Below are positions 44,382 through 55,707 of a DNA stretch of 64,000 nt, piece by piece. Source of the stretch: Lamprobacter modestohalophilus (GTDB lineage Bacteria; Pseudomonadota; Gammaproteobacteria; Chromatiales; Chromatiaceae); contig NZ_NRRY01000018.1 in assembly GCF_016583905.1 (NCBI RefSeq), positions 1 through 64,000 on the forward strand. Reading direction: 5' to 3'. The notes below the pieces were generated by a model. It searched no databases. It was given only the letters and a program-made list of their open reading frames with translations, and was not told the origin of the DNA. Both the position numbers and the translations under genes were made by a program. Each line of letters opens with the position of its first letter. Positions within the stretch are counted from its first letter, which is position 1.

Positions 44382-44543
44382 ATGAGCGAAGCACCCAAGA
44401 CCCGACCGAAGGTTCCCGAAGGCAGCGCGCGCTACTTGATCACGCGCCAGAAAAGTGCCAATGACAAAGGCTTTGTTGGCTACGACACGATCTGGGAGTC
44501 GTTTCAGAAAGAGAAAAAATACTCGACGCCCAAACGCCCGTAA
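44382..44543 (+). CDS. Small 53-residue protein
   Basis: An ATG at 44382 with ribosome site agaggaagct opens a 53-codon frame: MSEAPKTRPKVPEGSARYLI...GFVGYDTIWESFQKEKKYST and ending PKRP. It is basic and hydrophilic, lacks a signal or membrane helix, and fits no family I know. It lies 195 bp after the SlyD-like gene on the same strand. The good ribosome site and codon usage like its neighbours support it as a real gene. Confidence 0.6.
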   Translation: MSEAPKTRPKVPEGSARYLITRQKSANDKGFVGYDTIWESFQKEKKYSTPKRP

Positions 44544-44608
44544 ACGCAGCGGCCGCGCGACAAGACGAGCCGCGCGGCCAAACGCCGTCTATGGATGGAC
44601 GCTCTATA

Positions 44609-44658
44609 GCCTCTCTATATAGCCTCTCTATATAGCCTCTCTATATAGCCTCTCTATG
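44609..44658. repeat. 13-bp tandem repeat
   Basis: Three perfect copies of gcctctctatata (44609-44647) and a partial fourth lie in the spacer between the small ORF and the convergent phosphoesterase gene. They carry no coding potential. Confidence 0.85.
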
Positions 44659-44681
44659 GACGCCCAGGAATCCCCATGTGC

Positions 44682-45194
44682 TCACTCGAGTCGCTGGAGA
44701 TCAAAGTCCATTGTCTCGAGGTCACCAAAGATCCAAGTCGCAGCAGGAGCGCCGAGCCCGGCCACGGTGCCAGGATTGACAAGCCAAGTCTTGCCACCTT
44801 TTACGTTGTCTAAGCAACGAATCTCTGGCTCATGACTGTGTCCACAACACACGAGGTCGTGATCACCGGCACTGGCGAAAGCCTGCCCAATATGCGGATA
44901 GTGCGTCATGAAAATGCAGCGTCCCGCCAACTCAAGGTTGGCATCGTTGCCGTAGTAGGAAAGCTGTCCCTCTGAGCGACAGGCCAAACGCGATATCGAG
45001 ACCGGATCGCCGAGGTTGTTGCCATGGATCACATGGATGGGAAGATTCAGCTTGAGTGACGCCAGCAGCGTGTTTGTTCCAATCAGGTCGCCGCAATGCA
45101 GAACGCATTCTGCGCCACGTGTCTTGGCTTCGGCGATCGCGGTCGCAAGCATGGGACCGCGGTCATGGCTATCCGAAACAATGCAGATCTTCAT
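44682..45194 (-). CDS. YfcE-type metallophosphoesterase
   Basis: The product from MKICIVSDSHDRGPML contains the metal-binding blocks DSHD, CGDLIG, IHGNN, HYPHIG and GHSHEP in order, as in YfcE/MJ0936 phosphodiesterases. The last strands NPGTVAGLGAPAAT complete the fold. At 170 residues it is of typical size. It is placed tail-to-tail with the small ORF and 127 bp from cysC on the same strand; no functional link is evident. Confidence 0.85.
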   Translation of the reverse strand: MKICIVSDSHDRGPMLATAIAEAKTRGAECVLHCGDLIGTNTLLASLKLNLPIHVIHGNNLGDPVSISRLACRSEGQLSYYGNDANLELAGRCIFMTHYPHIGQAFASAGDHDLVCCGHSHEPEIRCLDNVKGGKTWLVNPGTVAGLGAPAATWIFGDLETMDFDLQRLE

Positions 45195-45216
45195 GGAACA
45201 CACTCAGTTAACGTGG

Positions 45217-45315
45217 ATCTCGCGCGATTCATCTGCCGGGGTGGCGCGGCACCATGAGCCTTGACATGAATCTCACGCAATTCATTGTCCGGCGTGGCAC
45301 CGCGCCATGCGCGTT
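45217..45315. repeat. Imperfect 46-bp direct repeat upstream of YfcE-type gene
   Basis: Two copies of about 46 bp (45217-45262 and 45270-45315) share most bases, beginning atctc(g/a)cgc(g/a)attcat. They fill the spacer between cysC and the phosphoesterase gene. No coding or hairpin role is obvious; a duplicated regulatory segment or a duplication scar is possible. Confidence 0.5.
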
Positions 45316-45321
45316 AAGAGC

Positions 45322-45987
45322 TCAGGCTGCAAAAACCTTTAAGATGCCCCGGCCCACCAGATAGTCAATGACCTCACCAGCCAGCGCTTCGGGAGTCTGC
45401 TCGCTCGCCTTTAAGGTCAGCTCAGGCGCATCTGGAGCCTCATAGGGGTCGTCGATGCCGGTGAAGTGGCTGATCTCCCCCGCACGCGCCTTCTTATACA
45501 GGCCTTTGGGATCACGCTGCTCGCAGACATCGAGCGGCGTATCGACGAAGACCTCGATGAAATCGCCATCGGGCATCGTCGCCCGTACGCGATCACGATC
45601 CACACGGTAGGGACTGATGAAGGCCGTCAGCGCGATCGTGCCCGCCTCACAGAACAACTGAGCCACGGCACCGATCCGACGGATGTTCTCCTCTCGATCA
45701 ACCGCCGAAAAGCCCAAGCCGAAGCGCTCTGCGAACTCGTCGCCATGGGTCTCTTTGAGGATGTTCCGACCAGCGTTAAGACCGTGCCGGACATTGTCAC
45801 CGTCAAGCACGGCACTCTTCGCCCCGCGGGCTGAAAGCATGTGGTCTAACACATTCGCCAGCGTGCTTTTGCCCGATCCGCTGAGGCCGGTAAACCAGAT
45901 CACGCACCCACGATGGCCGTGCAACCGCTCACGTTCTTCACGCGTCACTCGATGCTCGTGCCAAGTGATGTTGGTATCGTTCTCCAT
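45322..45987 (-). CDS. cysC: Adenylylsulfate kinase
   Basis: The 221-residue protein has Walker A FTGLSGSGKSTLAN, the catalytic DGDNVRHGLN, RRIGAVAQLF and FVDTPLDVCEQRDPKGLYKK, followed by the FTGIDDPYEAP block. It phosphorylates APS to PAPS for assimilation or sulfation, competing with Sat for APS. It lies in the same sulfur block as sat and aprMBA. Typical CysC proteins are about 200 residues, so a 20-residue N-terminal extension (MENDTNITWHEHRVTREERE) is common. Confidence 0.94.
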   Translation of the reverse strand: MENDTNITWHEHRVTREERERLHGHRGCVIWFTGLSGSGKSTLANVLDHMLSARGAKSAVLDGDNVRHGLNAGRNILKETHGDEFAERFGLGFSAVDREENIRRIGAVAQLFCEAGTIALTAFISPYRVDRDRVRATMPDGDFIEVFVDTPLDVCEQRDPKGLYKKARAGEISHFTGIDDPYEAPDAPELTLKASEQTPEALAGEVIDYLVGRGILKVFAA

Positions 45988-46533
45988 TGACTCTAGATTC
46001 CCGTGACAAGGGGACCGGCCTGCCCGACGCAGCTCCGATCACGAATGGATTAAAAAAGCGCTGTCGCGCGGCATCCGCAAATGAGTCGCGCATCAGTCGA
46101 CAAGCAGTCTACCAAAAGCGGCACCGAGGGAGGCGCACCGGATCGCACGCCAGCATCGAGCAAGCATGGCGCCAGGTGCCAGGTGCCAGGTGCCAGGTGC
46201 CAGGCGCCAGCAAGGCTACTGCACACCTCAGGCTCTGGCAATCACGATCGCTCACCGAGGCTTCTCGATGGGCGCACCCGTCGATCCGCCTTAGGAAGGC
46301 GCCGGTTCTCGATTAAGCAGCCCTCCCCATCAATCGCAGCCGACTGCCAGACGCCTTGGTTCAGGAGCGCGACGGGTTCAGGAGCGCGACGATAACCGCG
46401 CCTATCGGCACCTGAAGGCGGGCTGAAAGCGTGACTCAGACCACAGTCCAGAGAGAATTCAAGCAACTGTTCTAGACAAACAAGAGCCAGTGAATTAGTA
46501 TTTGCTTATTCACTAACCAAACGGAGCCTGGCC
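45988..46533. other. Spacer with a 7-bp tandem repeat
   Basis: No gene is supported. At 46171-46205 there are four copies of gccaggt and one variant, part of a wider tendency to heptamer duplication in this window. The AT-rich stretch near 46490-46515 suits a promoter for the next small gene. Confidence 0.6.
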
Positions 46534-46758
46534 ATGTTGACCAATTGCCGAACGATGCGCGCTGCCGTGCTGCTCTCCGCACTCCTGCTGGCTGCAGGTG
46601 TTCTGCTTGGCGTCATCGCCATGATGACACCGCTAACGGTACCGACGAGCCAGCTCGCATTGGTGCTGGTCCTGTCCGCAGCGCTACTTCTAGCCGTGAT
46701 CTTCCTGGTTGCACTGATCCCTGGTGTTTCTCGGCACATGGACGAATGCCGCCATTAG
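46534..46758 (+). CDS. Small two-helix membrane protein
   Basis: The 74-residue product has two strong hydrophobic helices (AAVLLSALLLAAGVLLGVIA and LALVLVLSAALLLAVIFLVA), separated by MMTPLTVPTS, and ends with RHMDECRH. A cggagcc site precedes the ATG. It matches no family and stands alone between the spacer and convergent tyrA. It could be an inner-membrane accessory protein. Confidence 0.6.
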   Translation: MLTNCRTMRAAVLLSALLLAAGVLLGVIAMMTPLTVPTSQLALVLVLSAALLLAVIFLVALIPGVSRHMDECRH

Positions 46759-46881
46759 AATCGCCGTTGGAAGGACCTAGAAAAGGTCCTAGAAGGATCG
46801 CCAGAACCTGATGCTTCGCTCGTCGAGAAGACGCCGCGGAGCATCGGGTCTCAACATCGGCAGTCAACCAGCTGCAGTTCC

Positions 46882-47772
46882 TCAATCAGCGCCCGTTGAT
46901 GGCTCCAACCCGTCAACATAGCGCTCGCGCGCCGCGCGAGCGCGTTCAAAGATGCTCAGCAACGCATCGGCGTCGGCGGATCGAATGGTGTTTGAGAGTT
47001 CGTTCATCTCATCGCCAAAACGGCTCAGCATGCCGCTCAGGGCCTCTGCGTTCGCGAGACAGATATCGCGCCACATCTCTGGACTCGATGACGCGATACG
47101 GGTGAAGTCGCGAAAACCACCCGCCGCATAGCGGAAGATTTCATCATTGCTACGCATCCGCGCGAGCGCATCGACCAGCCCGAACGCCAGCATGTGCGGC
47201 AGATGGCTGGTCGCGGCAAGCACCTCATCGTGATGCTCGACGCTCATCTCGGTCACCTCAGAGCCCACCTGCTCCCACATCGCCCGCACCCGCGCGACCG
47301 CTCCTGGGTCTGTCTCAGGTACGGGCGTCAGGATAACCCGGCGATTCTGGTAAAGGTCAGGAAACGATGAGCCGACGCCACTGCGCTCGGTGCCCGCGAT
47401 CGGGTGCCCAGGCACCAGCCAGGACGGAACATTCCCGCCAAAGACTCGCCGAGCATCGCTAACAACACTGCCTTTGACGCTGCCGCCATCGGTGACCACA
47501 GCGCGCGCTGGGAGCCGCCCCTTGATCTTCGCAAAGACCCCCGCGATCGCCCCCAACGGCACGGCGATGAACACCATATCGGCATCCGCCACCGCATCAC
47601 CGGGCTCGAGAACGTAATCGTCAATCACGCCGAGCTCGAGCGCGAGCTTAAGGTTCTCCAGCGAGCGACCGCAGCCAATCACCTCCCCGACGGCGTCAGC
47701 GGCCCGCAAGGCACGCGCCAAAGACCCGCCGATGAGGCCGACGCCGATCACCGCAAGGCGCTCGATCATCAT
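46882..47772 (-). CDS. tyrA: Prephenate dehydrogenase
   Basis: The protein begins LAVIGVGLIGGSLARALRAA (NAD-binding) and has the catalytic VPGHPIAGTERSG block, with TSHLPHMLAFGLVDALA following. It converts prephenate to 4-hydroxyphenylpyruvate for tyrosine synthesis. No chorismate mutase domain is fused. It overlaps hisC by 4 bp and is co-transcribed. No aroA fusion is present at the downstream end. Confidence 0.94.
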   Translation of the reverse strand: MMIERLAVIGVGLIGGSLARALRAADAVGEVIGCGRSLENLKLALELGVIDDYVLEPGDAVADADMVFIAVPLGAIAGVFAKIKGRLPARAVVTDGGSVKGSVVSDARRVFGGNVPSWLVPGHPIAGTERSGVGSSFPDLYQNRRVILTPVPETDPGAVARVRAMWEQVGSEVTEMSVEHHDEVLAATSHLPHMLAFGLVDALARMRSNDEIFRYAAGGFRDFTRIASSSPEMWRDICLANAEALSGMLSRFGDEMNELSNTIRSADADALLSIFERARAARERYVDGLEPSTGAD

Positions 47773-48905
47773 CCGCTCCGAGGCGTACTCGTTTGCCCGA
47801 GCACCCGAGCGAGTGCCGCCAACATCCGATCGTTCTCTTCCGCCAGGCCGATACTAATGCGGAGATGCGTCGGCAGACCGTAATTCGCGACCGGGCGACA
47901 GATCACGCCCTCCCGCAGCAATGCCTGATCAATAGGACCGACCGGCTGGCCCAGATCAACCGTGACAAAATTACCGACCGACGGAATCGAGTCCAGGCCT
48001 AAGGCGTCGAGACCCGCCATCACCCGCGCCCTCTCCTGCTGGTTATGCGCAACCGAGCGCTCAACGTGCTCACGATCACCAAGCGCAGCCACCGCCGCAG
48101 CCTGCGCCGGCGCATTGACATTGAACGGGTGCCGAACACGGTTCATCAGCTCAGCGGCATGCGCATGACTGAGGCCATACCCGACCCGCAACGAGGCCAG
48201 CCCGTGAATCTTGGCAAAGGTGCGCGTGACGATCAGATTCGGAAAGTCGTCGAGCCAACCGGTGGTGTCCGGATAATCAGCCTCATCGACATACTCGAAA
48301 TACGCCTCATCCACCACCACCATGCAGTGCTCTGGAAGCGCAGACAAGAAGGCCCGCAACGGCTCGGCCGCGATCCATGTCCCTGTCGGATTGTTCGGAT
48401 TGGCGATCCAGACCACGCCCGTGCGTTCATTGACCAGTGCGGCCATCGCCTCGAGGTCATGTCCGAAGTCGCGCGCCGGCGCGACGCGCGCCAGAGCGCC
48501 GGCTGCCATGGTTGCGATCGGATAGACGGCAAAGGCATGCTCGGAAAACACCGACTCCAGCCCAGGATGCAGGAACACGCGGGCGACCAGATCGAGCACA
48601 TCGTTAGAGCCATTGCCAATCGTCACCTGCTCAGGCTCAACGCCATGATGCGCCGCGATCGCCCGGCGCAACGCAAAACCTCCGCCATCCGGATAGCGCC
48701 CCAGCTCAGCCGCAGCCGCCGCATAGGCAGCGCGTGCCGCTTCACCACAACCGAGCGGATTCTCGTTCGACGCCAGCTTCACCGACCCGGTGATACCCAA
48801 CTCCCGCTCGAGCTCGGTGATTGGCTTCCCCGGCACATAAGGTGTCAGCCCCGCGATCTGCGGTGCGGCCTTCGACAGATGTCGGTTTGGCTGTTCGCTC
48901 ATCAT
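47769..48905 (-). CDS. hisC: Histidinol-phosphate/aromatic aminotransferase
   Basis: The 378-residue PLP enzyme has ASNENPLGCGEAAR at the start, the substrate pocket ANPNNPTGTW and the PLP lysine in TRTFAKIHGLASLRVGYG. Near aromatic genes such as tyrA and pheA, this HisC-type enzyme often serves aromatic amino acids too. The two adjacent ATGs at 48905 and 48902 are both possible starts, with a ggag site better spaced for the second. Confidence 0.92.
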   Translation of the reverse strand: MMSEQPNRHLSKAAPQIAGLTPYVPGKPITELERELGITGSVKLASNENPLGCGEAARAAYAAAAAELGRYPDGGGFALRRAIAAHHGVEPEQVTIGNGSNDVLDLVARVFLHPGLESVFSEHAFAVYPIATMAAGALARVAPARDFGHDLEAMAALVNERTGVVWIANPNNPTGTWIAAEPLRAFLSALPEHCMVVVDEAYFEYVDEADYPDTTGWLDDFPNLIVTRTFAKIHGLASLRVGYGLSHAHAAELMNRVRHPFNVNAPAQAAAVAALGDREHVERSVAHNQQERARVMAGLDALGLDSIPSVGNFVTVDLGQPVGPIDQALLREGVICRPVANYGLPTHLRISIGLAEENDRMLAALARVLGQTSTPRSG

Positions 48906-49031
48906 GCACTCCCACTCGATTGGCAGCCGGCTCTCGGCTGCTCATGGCTGCCCGTTCGCCGTTGGCTTCGTTCGCTTCGTTGGCCCAGGCCAGCACGCGC
49001 CAGCATGCGCATCCACGGAGGTCAGCGCATC

Positions 49032-50117
49032 CTAGAGCACGGCCTCCGGATAGGAGCCAAGCACTTTGCACAAGTTCGCAGCGCCCTTCAGCTCAACGAG
49101 CGCTGCCTCAACCTCGGGCGACTGCCGGTGCCCGCAGACATCGACAAAAAAGACGTAATCCCACACACCCTGGCGAGAGGGCCGGGATTCGATTCGGGTC
49201 ATGCTCAGGCCCTGTTTCGCAAACGGGGTCAACAACCGATGCAAGCCACCCGCCTCGTTCCTGCACGACAACAGCATGCTGGTTTTATCATGCCCGCTTG
49301 GCGGCGAATCCTCGGAGCCGATGACCAAGAATCGGGTGGTATTGCCGGGCTCGTCCTCGATGCGCTGCGCCAATACCCTCAGCGCATAGAGTTCGGCAGC
49401 GGCCTCACTCGCCACCGCCGCAGCGTCCTCTGCCGCCGCCGCGCGCTTTGCCGCATCGGCATTGGTCCCAACCGCGACGCGCTCCGCATTCGGCAGATAG
49501 CGATCGAGCCAGCCGCGACATTGAGCCAGCGATTGCTGATGCGAGTAGACCCGCCGAACCGCACCCAGATCCTTCGCGTTCGATAGCAAATGGTGATGGA
49601 TGCGCAGCGTCACCTCACCGGCGATCAGCAGCGGCGAACGCATGAACATGTCGAGCGTGTGGTTGACGACCCCTTCGGTCGAGTTCTCGACCGGCACCAC
49701 ACCATAGTCACAGGCGCCCGCCTCCACCTCGCGAAAAATGTCGCTGATCGCACCGAACGGCTGGGCATGGACCGAGTGGCCGAAATGCTTCAGCGCCGCG
49801 GCCTGAGTGAAGGTGCCCTGCGGCCCCAAATAGCCCACCTTCAGTGGCTTCTCGAGCGCCAGACAGGCCGACATGATCTCGCGGAAGAGCCGCGCGACCT
49901 CTTCACCGTCGAGCGGGCCGGGATTCTCGGCCTTGATCCGTCGCAAGATCTCGGCTTCGCGCTCCGGCCGGTAGTATTTGACCGATTCGCCGTGGGCATC
50001 CTTGATCTTGGCCACAGCTTGGGCGCAGGCGGCGCGCTCGGAGATCAACCGCAACAGATCGGCATCGATGGCGTTGATCCGCTCGCGTACCTGTTGGAGC
50101 TGATCGTCGCTGGTCAT
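49032..50117 (-). CDS. pheA: Bifunctional chorismate mutase/prephenate dehydratase
   Basis: The AroQ chorismate mutase domain occupies the first 90 residues (RERINAIDADLLRLISERAACAQAVAKIK). The dehydratase follows with GYLGPQGTFTQAAALKHFG, GVVPVENSTEGVVNHTLDMF and NTTRFLVIG. The C-terminal ACT domain has the ESRPSRQGVWDYVFFVD motif that senses phenylalanine. At 361 residues it is standard. First in transcription after serA, 63 bp downstream of it. Confidence 0.95.
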   Translation of the reverse strand: MTSDDQLQQVRERINAIDADLLRLISERAACAQAVAKIKDAHGESVKYYRPEREAEILRRIKAENPGPLDGEEVARLFREIMSACLALEKPLKVGYLGPQGTFTQAAALKHFGHSVHAQPFGAISDIFREVEAGACDYGVVPVENSTEGVVNHTLDMFMRSPLLIAGEVTLRIHHHLLSNAKDLGAVRRVYSHQQSLAQCRGWLDRYLPNAERVAVGTNADAAKRAAAAEDAAAVASEAAAELYALRVLAQRIEDEPGNTTRFLVIGSEDSPPSGHDKTSMLLSCRNEAGGLHRLLTPFAKQGLSMTRIESRPSRQGVWDYVFFVDVCGHRQSPEVEAALVELKGAANLCKVLGSYPEAVL

Positions 50118-50180
50118 GAGTCCCGGGAACGCCTGTTGATCACAGAAACCTCCACTCGACCACCTTGGGTCAACATCGTC

Positions 50181-51371
50181 TCAGGCTTGGACGGCATCAG
50201 GCAGACAACGCACTGACAACACACCGTCGATACCGGCGATGCGCTGCACCGTCTGCTCCTGACAGGGCTTGTCGATATCGATCAGCGTCACCGCCAGATC
50301 GTCTCGCGAGCGGTTCAGCATATCGATGATATTCAAGCCATCCTCGGCGAGATCGGTTGAGATCTGCCCGAGCATGTTCGGCACGTTGCGATTGACCACC
50401 ACCATCCGATGCCCACCGTTGCGCGGTAGATGGATCTCAGGGAAGTTGACCGAATTGCTGACGTTGCCATCCTCAAGATAGGCGCGGACCTGATCCGCCA
50501 CCATCACCGCGCAATTCTCCTCCGCCTCGCAGGTCGAGGCGCCCAAGTGCGGGAGGGTGACCACGCGCGGATGCGTCTTCAGCAGATTACTGGGGAAGTC
50601 GCAGACATAGGCGTAGAGCTTGCCGGCATCGAGCGCGGTGACTGCCGCATCGTCATCGATGATGCCATCACGGGAGAAGTTGAGCAGGACCGCCCCATCG
50701 CGCATGCTCTGGATGCGCTCGGCATTGATCATATGCCGGGTCTTGTCGGTCAATGGCACATGGAAGCTCATGAAATCGGAGCGCGAGACCAGATCATCGA
50801 TCGACAGCGCGCGCTCGACGTCGGCCTCCAGTTTCCAGGCACTGCGCACGGTGATGCTGGGATCAAAGCCGATCACCTTCATGCCGAGCGCCCGTGCGGC
50901 ATTGGCGACCAAGACGCCAATCGCACCCAGTCCGATCACGCCCAAGGTCCGGCCCGGCAGCTCGAAGCCGACGAACTGCTTCTTTCCGGCCTCGACCGCC
51001 TTGCCGATCGCAGCATCATCGCCCTCGAGTTCGCGGGCAAACTGCCAGCCCTGAGCAATATTGCGCGCCGCCAGCAGCATGCCGGCCAGCACCAGCTCCT
51101 TGACCGCATTGGCATTGGCGCCCGGGGCGTTGAACACCGCGATGCCGCGCTCGGTCATCGCCGGCACCGGGATGTTGTTCACGCCCGCACCAGCGCGGCC
51201 GATCGCCTTCAGACTCGCGGGCACCGGTAGATCGTGCATCTTTGCCGAACGCACCAGGATCGCATCTGGATGGCTGAGTTCAGATGCAACCTCGAACTGC
51301 TCGCGCGGCAGCCGATTGAGGCCCGCCACCGAGATGTTGTTCAGTGTCTGGATCTTGTACACCCCATTCAC
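50181..51371 (-). CDS. serA: D-3-phosphoglycerate dehydrogenase
   Basis: The NAD-binding motif [20 protein letters not shown] and the catalytic [16 protein letters not shown] (His) are intact. The C-terminal part is a short ACT domain ([20 protein letters not shown]). The 396-residue form is the common bacterial SerA with a terminal ACT regulating serine inhibition. It overlaps serC by 4 bp. Confidence 0.94.
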   Translation of the reverse strand: MNGVYKIQTLNNISVAGLNRLPREQFEVASELSHPDAILVRSAKMHDLPVPASLKAIGRAGAGVNNIPVPAMTERGIAVFNAPGANANAVKELVLAGMLLAARNIAQGWQFARELEGDDAAIGKAVEAGKKQFVGFELPGRTLGVIGLGAIGVLVANAARALGMKVIGFDPSITVRSAWKLEADVERALSIDDLVSRSDFMSFHVPLTDKTRHMINAERIQSMRDGAVLLNFSRDGIIDDDAAVTALDAGKLYAYVCDFPSNLLKTHPRVVTLPHLGASTCEAEENCAVMVADQVRAYLEDGNVSNSVNFPEIHLPRNGGHRMVVVNRNVPNMLGQISTDLAEDGLNIIDMLNRSRDDLAVTLIDIDKPCQEQTVQRIAGIDGVLSVRCLPDAVQA

Positions 51372-52447
51372 CCCTTGGTCCGCTCGAACTCAGCCATGAA
51401 GGCGATCAGCGCATCGACACCGGCCTCTGGCATCGCATTGTAGATGCTTGCGCGCATGCCGCCGACCGAGCGATGGCCCTTCAGCGTCAGCATCCCGGCC
51501 GCCTTGGCCCCGGCGAGGAAGTCGGCATCCAGCTCAGGATCGGCGAGCGTGAAGGGCACATTCATCCAGGAGCGCGACGCCGGCTCGACCGGATTGGCGT
51601 AGAAGCTGGAGCCGTCGATCGCAGCATAGAGCTTCTCGGCCTTACGCCGATTGATCTCGCCCATGCCCTCAAGCCCACCGAGATCCTTCAACCATTTGAA
51701 CACCAGACCGGCCAGATACCAGGCATAGGTCGGCGGCGTGTTGTACATCGAGCCGCTGTCGGCGTGAACACGATAGTCGAACATGGTCGGGGTGCCGCTC
51801 AGCGGCTCGCCGATCAAGTCGTCGCGGACGATCAGGATGGTCAGCCCAGCCGGGCCGATGTTCTTCTGCGCACCGGCGTAGATCAACCCGTAGCGCGAGA
51901 CATCGATCGGCCGCGACAGCAGCGTTGATGACATATCGGCCACCAGTGGCGCCGAGGACTCGGGAATGTAAGGAAACTCGACGCCCTCGATGGTCTCGTT
52001 TGGCGTGTAATGAAGGTAGGCCGCATCCTCAGACAGCGCCAGCTCCGACTGCGCCGGCGCGCGCACGAAATGCTCGGGCTGCGTGCTGGCCGCGACATGC
52101 ACGGCGCAGAACCGATGCGCCTCGGCGATCGCCTTCTTCGACCAGCTGCCGGTATTGAGATAATCGGCCTTGCCAACGCGCCCGGATAGGTTCATCGGCA
52201 CCATCGCGAACTGGCTCGAGGCGCCGCCCTGCAGGAACAGCACCCGATAGCCTTCGGGAATCGCGAGCAGTTCGCGCAGGTCTTGCTCGGCCTGCTCGGC
52301 AATGCTCATGAACTCCTTGCCGCGGTGGCTCATCTCGGCCACGCACATGCCGCTGCCGTTCCAGTCCAGCATCTCTTCCTGGGCTTGGCTGAGCACTGGC
52401 TCTGGCAGCATCGCCGGGCCGGCGCTGAAGTTATAGGGTCGAGACAT
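51368..52447 (-). CDS. serC: Phosphoserine aminotransferase
   Basis: The 359-residue enzyme begins [20 protein letters not shown] and has the PLP lysine in [19 protein letters not shown], matching SerC exactly in length and motifs. It supplies serine and pyridoxine precursors. It is followed by serA and pheA in the same operon. Its start is separated from gyrA by a spacer containing a 14-bp repeat array. Confidence 0.96.
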   Translation of the reverse strand: MSRPYNFSAGPAMLPEPVLSQAQEEMLDWNGSGMCVAEMSHRGKEFMSIAEQAEQDLRELLAIPEGYRVLFLQGGASSQFAMVPMNLSGRVGKADYLNTGSWSKKAIAEAHRFCAVHVAASTQPEHFVRAPAQSELALSEDAAYLHYTPNETIEGVEFPYIPESSAPLVADMSSTLLSRPIDVSRYGLIYAGAQKNIGPAGLTILIVRDDLIGEPLSGTPTMFDYRVHADSGSMYNTPPTYAWYLAGLVFKWLKDLGGLEGMGEINRRKAEKLYAAIDGSSFYANPVEPASRSWMNVPFTLADPELDADFLAGAKAAGMLTLKGHRSVGGMRASIYNAMPEAGVDALIAFMAEFERTKG

Positions 52448-52476
52448 CAGCGGTACCTTCTTCTGGGGTCAATCAG

Positions 52477-52532
52477 TTGGATTCGGGCAGTTGGATTCGC
52501 GCAATTGGATTCAGGCAGTTGGATTCGGGCGC
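52477..52532. repeat. 14-bp tandem repeat between gyrA and serC
   Basis: Four units of ttggattcgggcag type occupy 52477-52532 (52477, 52491, 52505 and 52519), with one to three changes among them. They sit in the gyrA-serC spacer only 3 bp from the gyrA stop. The period equals that of the cheD array, but these units have no start/stop pattern. Confidence 0.9.
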
Positions 52533-52535
52533 GCA

Positions 52536-55172
<2,637 letters not shown>

Positions 55173-55707
55173 CGCTCTTTATAGACTTCCTAAAACGGGG
55201 GTGTGTTGCGCCTGGTGGGGAGCAGTCGGGCGGCCCCGGCAACCGGGCAAAACGCGAGAGAATGAAGTCGTGATCGAATCCACCGAGGCCGGGCAAACAA
55301 ACTAGGCAAACAAACTAGGCGACCTAACTAGGTAACCAAACTAGGCACAGCGGTAACACGACGCTCTATCGCAAGCGATAAAAGCCCGTCATCATACCAC
55401 TTGAAGCCATCCAATATCGCGCCGGGAGCGGCTACTGCCGAAAAAGCGCGCCTGGTCTGCGCTATCCTCGCAGCACCAAATCAACTGGCCACTCAATCTC
55501 TTGCCGCTGTATCAGCCCAGCCTAGCGCCAGGCGCTCGCTGTTATGGCCGCTCGACCTGATTGCCGGACAACACTGACCCAAAAGCCCAGCTTCCACCGG
55601 ATCTTCGCATCCGCGAATCAGGGTGCATGGCTATAACCCGGACGGAAAACAACAGCGTCGTGTTGGCCAACCATCCCTCAGTGCCATCAGACCGCCGCAA
55701 GAACCGG
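55173..55707. other. Spacer upstream of gyrA with 13-bp repeats
   Basis: No gene is supported between gyrA and uvrC. At 55293-55344 four 13-bp units related to gcaaacaaactag are present, the first two identical. They lie in the likely gyrA promoter region. The remainder (55400-55707) shows no frame with credible features. Confidence 0.6.

Noticed and set aside
45988-46533. Possible RNA gene near the gccaggt repeat
   Set aside because: No stable tRNA-like or riboswitch-like fold could be recognised by eye.
48045-49586. Long 513-codon ORF opposite hisC and pheA
   Set aside because: It spans two well-supported genes and the spacer on the other strand; the residue pattern is Arg/His-rich antisense.
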